Source: Candidatus Elusimicrobium euhamitermitis
Lineage (GTDB): Bacteria; Elusimicrobiota; Elusimicrobia; Elusimicrobiales; Elusimicrobiaceae
Assembly (NCBI GenBank): GCA_031254225.1
Contig: JAIRUU010000087.1
Location: 1 to 10,133 of the forward strand
DNA: 10,133 nucleotides
Direction: 5' to 3'
Numbering within the stretch: position 1 is the stretch's first letter; every line of letters begins with the position of its first letter. The position numbers were made by a program, and so were the translations under genes. Under the pieces are notes generated by a model, which was given only the letters and a program-made list of their open reading frames with translations, was not told where the DNA came from and did no database searches. Positions 5,569-10,133 of this stretch are shown one piece after another.

Positions 5569-6194
5569 TTATTTTTCCTTTTAAGTTTTTTCCACGGCGC
5601 AAAAAAAGCGACGGTTGCCTTAGGCGTAACCGCGCCGTTTTCAAATGCCGCATTTATTTTTGCCGTGTTGACGGACTCAAAAACTGCCGGCAGAATTTTT
5701 GCCGCCGTTTCAGGCGGCGTGCGCGGCGCGTCAGACAAAAATTTAGGCTCCTGCGCGTAGGCAAAGGACGGCGCGTATAAAATTTCAAAACCGTCCGTCT
5801 CAAAATCTTCTTTTCCGGCCTGTTCTTTAATCAGCTCCGCGGCGAACTGCGCGGCCGCGCGCAAAAATTCAAACAGCGCGATATTGGCCGCGGTCTGCAT
5901 GTGCGAGTTTGGCATTTGGGAAATCCGGTTTTCCGTTTCAGACCCGAGGGTGAGAACGCAGGCGGAAAAAATTTCTTTGTTGTTAAGGCCCAGCGCTTCC
6001 AGCTCCAACGGCGCGCCGTCAAAAAGCCGGTAAACTACGCCTGGGTTTAAAGAGGAGTAAAGGCTGACTATAAATTTGTCCAGTTCCAGTTCGTTGTCAA
6101 TGCCCGCGGCTTTAAGGTCCAGGTTGGCCCTCAGGATTTTTTGGGCAATGCTTTTGCGCCGCAGGGAAATTTTAAACTTTTTTATTTTGTTCAT
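5565..6194 (-). CDS. Uncharacterised protein, possibly a degenerate MetH reactivation-domain relative
   Basis: The 209-aa protein has a basic N-terminus (MNKIKKFKISLRRK), no signal peptide and no membrane segment. From memory of the family, its layout follows stand-alone proteins like the AdoMet-binding reactivation domain of cobalamin-dependent methionine synthase. A segment ACVLTLGSETENRIS (78-92) matches their ATLGxxVDxxI region and is followed by a long Ala-rich helix (101-125). LYAPSFAY (139-146) occupies the place of RFSPGYGD, and NGAVTPKATVAFFAPW (186-201) that of MLxPxKSVTAVIG. The residues that hold AdoMet (RxxPGY) would be L, P, S and F, so cofactor binding is unlikely if the match is right. 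The ATG at 6194 is the first possible start after an in-frame stop at 6237-6239, and no Shine-Dalgarno sequence precedes it. It overlaps the DUF374 gene by 4 bases, so its role may be tied to it. That the gene is real is fairly certain; the family is a guess. Confidence 0.7.
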   Translation of the reverse strand: MNKIKKFKISLRRKSIAQKILRANLDLKAAGIDNELELDKFIVSLYSSLNPGVVYRLFDGAPLELEALGLNNKEIFSACVLTLGSETENRISQMPNSHMQTAANIALFEFLRAAAQFAAELIKEQAGKEDFETDGFEILYAPSFAYAQEPKFLSDAPRTPPETAAKILPAVFESVNTAKINAAFENGAVTPKATVAFFAPWKKLKRKNK

Positions 6195-6226
6195 TGGAGG
6201 TATGGCACCATTCCGTCTTGCGGTTT

Positions 6227-6435
6227 CCCTCGCCCCTTACGGGAGAGGGATTAAGGGTGAGGGGTAGCGTTGCTGCTTTATAACGACTTAAAAGGCTGCG
6301 ACATAATCCTTAAACAACGCAATTAATCCAACTCACAAAATTTTATTTTCCACTTCAACAAAATCTTACCCCTCACCCCAACCCCTACCACGCCCGCCTA
6401 CGTTTCACTACGGCGCGGCAGGCAAGGGGCTAGGG
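6227..6435. repeat. MITE-like repeat element, copy 2 (inverted ends)
   Basis: This fills most of the 272-base gap between secF and the 209-aa gene. The left end reads CCCTCGCCCCTTAC (6227-6240) inside an imperfect palindrome (6226-6250), then GGGTGAGGGGTA (6255-6266). The right end is the mirror: TACCCCTCACCC (6367-6378, 12 of 12 complementary), a 28-base module at 6396-6423, and the outer end complementary to CCCTAGCCCCTTGC (6422-6435, 12 of 14 to the left end). Element 1 at 464-725 has the same order of parts. The interior (6267-6366) is A+T-rich, carries no gene and is unlike the interior of copy 1. It probably separates two minus-strand transcription units. Confidence 0.65.
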
Positions 6436-6437
6436 GA

Positions 6438-6468
6438 AAAATATGAGAGGAAGCGCGGGACATATTTT
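6438..6468 (-). terminator. Weak candidate terminator at the end of secF
   Basis: On the minus strand AAAATATG (6468-6461) pairs with CATATTTT (6445-6438) across a 15-base loop and is followed by one more T. The stem is A+T-rich and overlaps the secF stop codon, so termination here is uncertain; the adjacent repeat could also serve. Confidence 0.25.
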
Positions 6469-7435
6469 AATTATTTCTGTACTTGTTTTTTTTGAATTCT
6501 TTTTTATTCTGCTTGTTCTGCGCCTGTGCCTGGGCCTGCACCGCGGCGCCCGACGTGTTATCGCTGCCGTGCACCCAGTGGTAAACCAGCGGCGTGGCTA
6601 TGGCTATTGTCGCGTACGTGCCGACGATAACGCCTATAATCATGGCAAGCGAAAAGTTTTTCAAAACTTCGCCGCCGAAGAAGTATAAAATTATGACCGC
6701 CACCAAAACCGTGCTGACCGTAATAACCGTTCTGGACAAAGTTTCGTTTATGCTCAGGTTAACGATTTCGTAAAACGGCATTTTCGGGTTGAGGTGCATA
6801 TTTTCCCTCATGCGGTCAAAGATGACTATGTTATCGTTAATTGAATAACCGACCACCGTTAAGACCGCCGCCACTATAACCAAATCAAACTCCAGCTGAA
6901 AAAACGCGAATATGCCCAGCACGAAAACCGCGTTATGCGCCAGCGCTATAACGCCGCTTGTGCCCCAGACGATATTTTGGAAACGGAACGCTATGTAGAG
7001 GATTATGAAAAGCAGCGAAAGCACGAGCGCCCACACCGCCTTTTTGGATAAGTCCTGGCCCACGGCCGGCCCCACGTAATCAGTCCCTTCTATTTTATAG
7101 TTGAAGCCGGCTTTTTTGAGCGAAGCTTCAATCTCGTCCTTTACGTCGTTGACGTTATCCTGCGAGCCTTTGATTTTAATCGCGTACATGTTTTTGCCGA
7201 CGAAAGTCTGTATCTCGGGATTATATTTGTCTATCGCGCTTCTGAGCTGAGATATGGAAACCGGCTCCGTAAAAGAAACGCGGACCATTGTTCCGCCTTT
7301 AAAGTCAATAGCGAAGTTAAAGCCGCGCGCGACTATAGCCGCTATTGACGCTATCATCAGACACGCGGAAAAAATGAAAAATACTTTTCTGTATTTTAAA
7401 AAATCTATATTTGTTTTGGGTATTAAATTCATCAT
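6467..7435 (-). CDS. secF: Protein translocase subunit SecF
   Basis: SecF forms a complex with SecD and YajC beside SecYEG and uses the proton gradient to help exported proteins finish crossing the inner membrane. The 322-aa protein has the expected six-helix layout. TM1 is about 18-36, followed by the periplasmic FAIDFKGGTMVRVSF (41-55). TM2 begins near 134. The RND-type core lies at about 185-211 and includes the family signature VGYSINDNIVIFDRMRE (195-211). TM5 and TM6 follow at about 236-253 and 262-285. The C-terminal tail (about 297-322) is unusual: a QAQAQAQ run followed by a Lys/Asn-rich end. The ATG at 7433-7435 overlaps the secD stop (ATGA), indicating coupled translation; a second ATG follows at once. 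Confidence 0.96.
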   Translation of the reverse strand: MMNLIPKTNIDFLKYRKVFFIFSACLMIASIAAIVARGFNFAIDFKGGTMVRVSFTEPVSISQLRSAIDKYNPEIQTFVGKNMYAIKIKGSQDNVNDVKDEIEASLKKAGFNYKIEGTDYVGPAVGQDLSKKAVWALVLSLLFIILYIAFRFQNIVWGTSGVIALAHNAVFVLGIFAFFQLEFDLVIVAAVLTVVGYSINDNIVIFDRMRENMHLNPKMPFYEIVNLSINETLSRTVITVSTVLVAVIILYFFGGEVLKNFSLAMIIGVIVGTYATIAIATPLVYHWVHGSDNTSGAAVQAQAQAQNKQNKKEFKKNKYRNN

Positions 7436-8847
7436 AAGCTGATATCCTTAGGGTTGGATGTAAGCAATAAATCATAAACGGCCCTTGTGACAAAGACCGA
7501 CGTAAAAAGGCTGACCACCAGACCGAGCGTCAAAGTAACCGCAAACCCTTTTACCGGACCGGAGCCGAACTGGAATAAAAACAGCGCCGCTATCCAGTTT
7601 GTAACGTGGGAGTCTATAATAGCGCTCCACGCTTTATTATAACCGGTGCTTATAATTTCACCTATCGGCAGTCCGCGGTGTTTTTCTTCCCTCATGCGCT
7701 CCAGAATAAGCACGTTGGCGTCAATAGCCATGGCGAGCGCGAGTATGATGCCCGCTATGCCCGGCAGCGTAAGCGTTGAGTTAAACGCGGCCATAAGCGC
7801 GAGAAGGAAAAACAGGTTTAGCAGCAGCGCGACGTCCGCTATAAACCCGCCGCCTTTATAATAAATTAACATGAAAAGCAAAATCACGATAAGACCGTAT
7901 AAAGAGGCCGACACGCCGGATTTAATGCTGTCCTCGCCGAGGCTCGGGCCTATGACGCGCTTTTCAATAATTTTAACCGGCGCCGGCAGCGCGCCCGCGC
8001 GCAGCGTTATGGACAGGCGTTTGGCTTCGTCCAGCGTATACCTGCCCGTTATGCGGCCGTCTTTGGTAATTCTTGACTGTATGGTCGGCGCGGACTGCAC
8101 CGTGTTGTCCAAAATTATAGCCAGCTGTTTGCCTATGTTTGAGCCTGTCAGCGCGCCGAATTTTTTTGCGCCGTCAAGATTAAAAGAGAAAGTTACTTCC
8201 GGCATGCCGTATTCGCCGCTGACGTTGACGTTGGCGTTTTCCAAATCCGCGCCCGTGACTTTGGCTTCTTTCTCAAGCACGCTGTAACCGCCGTCTTTAT
8301 TCTTCATAATAACAGCGTCGTCCGGCAGAAGTTTGGCTATGGACGGTATAAGGTTGCCGTCCTCGTCCCACGGGTTTTCGGTCGCGTCAATTTTGTCCAT
8401 GGCTTTCTGCGCGCTTTTGGTGTCTGTTTTGACTATCCTGAATTCAAGCATAGCGGTTTTGCCTATTAACGCTTCGGCCGCGGCCGGATTTGCAATGCCG
8501 GGCAGCTGGACGGAAATCCATTTTTCGCCCTGTCTGTTAATGGGCGTTTCAGCCACGCCGTACTGGTCAATGCGGTTTCTTATAATTTCAATAGCCTGCG
8601 CCATAGCGTCGTTAAGATTGGCCGTCTCCGGCAGTTTGGAAGTGTCCAATTCCAAAAGCAGGCTGCTGCCGCCGCGCAGGTCAAGGCCGAGGTTTAAAAT
8701 ATTTTTAGGCCTGTCGCCCGACGCTTCAAGTTTGCTCCTTTCGTCGTTTGTTTTGCTGTACCATTCATAGCCCGGGTAGAGCAGGTAGACCGAGCCGAAG
8801 AACGCTATTATTATCACGGCCCATTTGAAAAGTATTTTATTTGACAT
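7432..8847 (-). CDS. secD: Protein translocase subunit SecD
   Basis: SecD is the larger partner of SecF, with a big periplasmic domain that pulls on exported chains. Residues 5-25 form TM1. LNLGLDLRGGSSLLLELD (51-68) is the conserved entry to the P1 domain, which continues with AIEIIRNRIDQYGVAE (85-100) and VQLPGI (113-118). QLAIILDNTVQSAP (241-254) and RLSITLRAGALPAPVKI (277-293) close it. IGPSLGEDSIKSG (299-311) leads into the five C-terminal helices, including the signature AMAIDANVLILERMREE (372-388). At 471 aa it is shorter than E. coli SecD (615 aa), as in many other phyla, with no sign of truncation. AGGAG 8 bases before the ATG overlaps the yajC stop (TAGGAG), and only 11 bases separate the two genes. 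Confidence 0.97.
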   Translation of the reverse strand: MSNKILFKWAVIIIAFFGSVYLLYPGYEWYSKTNDERSKLEASGDRPKNILNLGLDLRGGSSLLLELDTSKLPETANLNDAMAQAIEIIRNRIDQYGVAETPINRQGEKWISVQLPGIANPAAAEALIGKTAMLEFRIVKTDTKSAQKAMDKIDATENPWDEDGNLIPSIAKLLPDDAVIMKNKDGGYSVLEKEAKVTGADLENANVNVSGEYGMPEVTFSFNLDGAKKFGALTGSNIGKQLAIILDNTVQSAPTIQSRITKDGRITGRYTLDEAKRLSITLRAGALPAPVKIIEKRVIGPSLGEDSIKSGVSASLYGLIVILLFMLIYYKGGGFIADVALLLNLFFLLALMAAFNSTLTLPGIAGIILALAMAIDANVLILERMREEKHRGLPIGEIISTGYNKAWSAIIDSHVTNWIAALFLFQFGSGPVKGFAVTLTLGLVVSLFTSVFVTRAVYDLLLTSNPKDISL

Positions 8848-8858
8848 TCACAAGGCTC

Positions 8859-9143
8859 CTATTTCAACACTCTGACTATGCCCGATTTGAGCACCGTCAT
8901 TTTATTGTTTTCCGAAATTTTAATTTCAACGGTATCGTCCTTAAAACCCGTAACGGTGCCGACTATGCCGCCGAAAATTACCACTTTGTCGTCCTTCTTA
9001 AGATTGCTAACCATTTCTTTCATGGCTTCCGCTCTTTTTTTATCTCCGCGGCCGGAGACGAAAAGCATAATTATAAATACCGCGGCCACCGCCATTAATA
9101 TAAAATTAAGCGCGCCGCCGCCCGCCGATGCTGCGTTTTCCAT
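8859..9143 (-). CDS. yajC: Preprotein translocase subunit YajC
   Basis: This 94-aa protein has one N-terminal membrane helix (about 12-29, LNFILMAVAAVFIIMLFV). A basic stretch RGDKKRAEAMKEMVSNLKKDD (32-52) follows, then the small YajC fold DKVVIFGGIVGTVTGFKDDTVEIKI (52-76) ending in SGIVRVL. It associates with SecDF and SecYEG in the inner membrane. The N-terminal extension before the helix is Ala/Gly-rich and short. GGAGG 8 bases before the ATG at 9143 is a strong ribosome-binding site. It starts the yajC-secD-secF run; whether the sulfatase-fold gene 41 bases upstream belongs to the same transcript is unclear. Confidence 0.95.
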   Translation of the reverse strand: MENAASAGGGALNFILMAVAAVFIIMLFVSGRGDKKRAEAMKEMVSNLKKDDKVVIFGGIVGTVTGFKDDTVEIKISENNKMTVLKSGIVRVLK

Positions 9144-9184
9144 ATTTAAAACCTCCGAAACTAATATATGTAAATTTTAACATA
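9144..9184 (-). promoter_or_regulatory. A+T-rich gap before yajC with a small palindrome
   Basis: The 41 bases contain ATATGT (9166-9171) and ACATAT (9180-9185), 6-base arms with an 8-base A+T spacer, overlapping the end of the upstream stop codon. The gap also holds the yajC ribosome-binding site. No convincing -35/-10 pair is visible on the minus strand, so co-transcription from upstream is as likely as a local promoter. Confidence 0.25.
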
Positions 9185-10133
9185 TTACTCCAAATAGGTG
9201 TTTGTAAGTATTGTAAGATTGTCTTTTTTCTTTATGGGAGAAAGCGACGCGCCGTTTTGGTTTTGCACTATTATATAGTCCTCTTTTATATTGAAAACCG
9301 TCCGCGGCGCGTCCGCGTCAAATAAATTTTTGCCGAACATTCCGCGCGGCGCTGGCATTCCCGCAAGCGCAAGCACCGTCGGCGCAATGTCTTCCTGCGA
9401 GGCGTAAGGGTTTTGCGTCACCGGCGCGGTAATTTTATTTTTTGACACTAAAATAAACGGCAGCGTATTAAAAATTTCTTTAAAATTTTTGGCAAGCCCG
9501 GGCTCGCCGATATTGCAGAAAAACGGATGGTCGCCGGTTATAATGAGCAAAGTTTTATCGTCAAGCAGATTTTCTTTTTTGAGTTTTTCCACGAACAAAC
9601 CCAAGTCATAGTCATGCCGCCGGAAGGCGTTGGCCATGTTTACGCTCTGGTACAGGGAGCCCGCCGGCGCGGGAGGGTACTGCTGCCCCGCGTATTCGTC
9701 CCGTCCTTTGGGGACGTGCGTGTCCACGGTCAGCAGGTGTAAAAATAATTTTTTGTTTTTGTTGTTTTTAAGGTATTCGGCCGCGAACTCAAAAAGTTTC
9801 CTGTCCGTCAGCCCCCACCAGGAAATATAATCTTTATATTCCGGCCGCGTTTCAAAATAATTCGCTCCGTAAACCGCGTTGAAGCCGGCGTCTTTAAAAT
9901 GACGGTCCTCGTTCATATAATCTTCCGGCGCGGAGCGTATGAACGCCGTTTCAAAACCGTTGTCCCTTAAAATTTTTACGAAAGAAAACGGATAGGCGTT
10001 TTCATAACTCATTTCCGCGTTCGGGTGGCCGGCAAAAATTATGCTCAGGCCGTAGAGCGTTGAGAGCGCGTTTGATTTTAACGCCGCGTGCGGGTAAGCG
10101 GCTATGAGCCCGTCCAGCGTCTGCGAAGCTTCC
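9185..10133 (-). CDS. Sulfatase-fold (LTA synthase/phosphoethanolamine transferase-type) enzyme, C-terminal part
   Basis: The minus-strand frame stays open to the right edge: 40 residues precede the first ATG at 10012, so that ATG is internal and the start lies outside. Numbering from that Met, LLTVDTHVPKG (93-103) matches the family's substrate-side histidine motif, and IITGDHPFF (157-165) supplies Asp and His metal ligands (LtaS D475/H476 by analogy). EDIAPTVLALAGMPAPRGMFGKNLF (207-231) is the typical end of alkaline phosphatase-superfamily sulfatases. Upstream, EASQTLDGLIAAYP resembles the region after the catalytic Thr, which is off the window along with any N-terminal membrane helices. 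Such enzymes move phosphoglycerol or phosphoethanolamine onto envelope polymers or lipids, or hydrolyse sulfate esters; the substrate cannot be told here. The stop is 41 bases before yajC. Confidence 0.85.
   Translation of the reverse strand, partial: EASQTLDGLIAAYPHAALKSNALSTLYGLSIIFAGHPNAEMSYENAYPFSFVKILRDNGFETAFIRSAPEDYMNEDRHFKDAGFNAVYGANYFETRPEYKDYISWWGLTDRKLFEFAAEYLKNNKNKKLFLHLLTVDTHVPKGRDEYAGQQYPPAPAGSLYQSVNMANAFRRHDYDLGLFVEKLKKENLLDDKTLLIITGDHPFFCNIGEPGLAKNFKEIFNTLPFILVSKNKITAPVTQNPYASQEDIAPTVLALAGMPAPRGMFGKNLFDADAPRTVFNIKEDYIIVQNQNGASLSPIKKKDNLTILTNTYLE

Noticed and set aside
7871..8770. 138-aa and 145-aa plus-strand ORFs opposite secD
   Set aside because: Both are mirror frames of secD, whose motifs cover the whole region; the Ser/Leu-rich translations are typical antisense artefacts.

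Overview
This 10.1 kb window is ordinary chromosomal DNA with mixed base composition: G+C-rich housekeeping genes and A+T-rich gaps. It comes from a bacterium that makes lipoproteins and exports proteins through a SecDF-assisted translocon. The Lgt, YajC-SecD-SecF, a DUF374 acyltransferase of the lipid A/phospholipid type, and a sulfatase-fold envelope enzyme together suggest a two-membraned (Gram-negative type) organism. Gene content and the AAA/AAT-rich but GGC/GCG-rich codon style remind me of gut Elusimicrobiota. That placement is an inference from style, not a proven assignment.

Left part, plus strand (1-2448): the 3' end of a HAD-family phosphatase resembling MtnX, then a 302-base gap almost filled by a repeat element with inverted ends, then a tight lgt-rluA pair (2 bases apart).

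Middle, plus strand (2449-4830): a 393-base A+T-rich gap, then two single-gene units. Each encodes a secreted, extremely cysteine-rich protein of unknown function (270 aa with 21 Cys; 298 aa with 23 Cys). The two genes share a strong ribosome-binding site with a GTG start, a signal-peptide sequence, a post-signal motif YxxCRCxQ and a 13-base promoter-region box. Each is followed by its own hairpin terminator. They are paralogues and are the least explained and most interesting genes here.

Right part, minus strand (4876-10133), read from right to left: a partial sulfatase-fold enzyme, then yajC, secD and secF (preprotein translocase accessory subunits). Next comes a second copy of the inverted-end repeat element, then a 209-aa protein that may be a degenerate relative of the MetH reactivation domain. 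Its stop codon overlaps the start of a DUF374 lysophospholipid acyltransferase-like gene.

Much of the window concerns the envelope: export (YajC/SecD/SecF), lipoprotein lipidation (Lgt), lipid acylation (DUF374), a sulfatase-fold enzyme, and two exported disulfide-type proteins. The repeat elements at 464-725 and 6227-6435 share the same architecture, including a 28-base module at the same position, and look like one dispersed non-coding repeat family.
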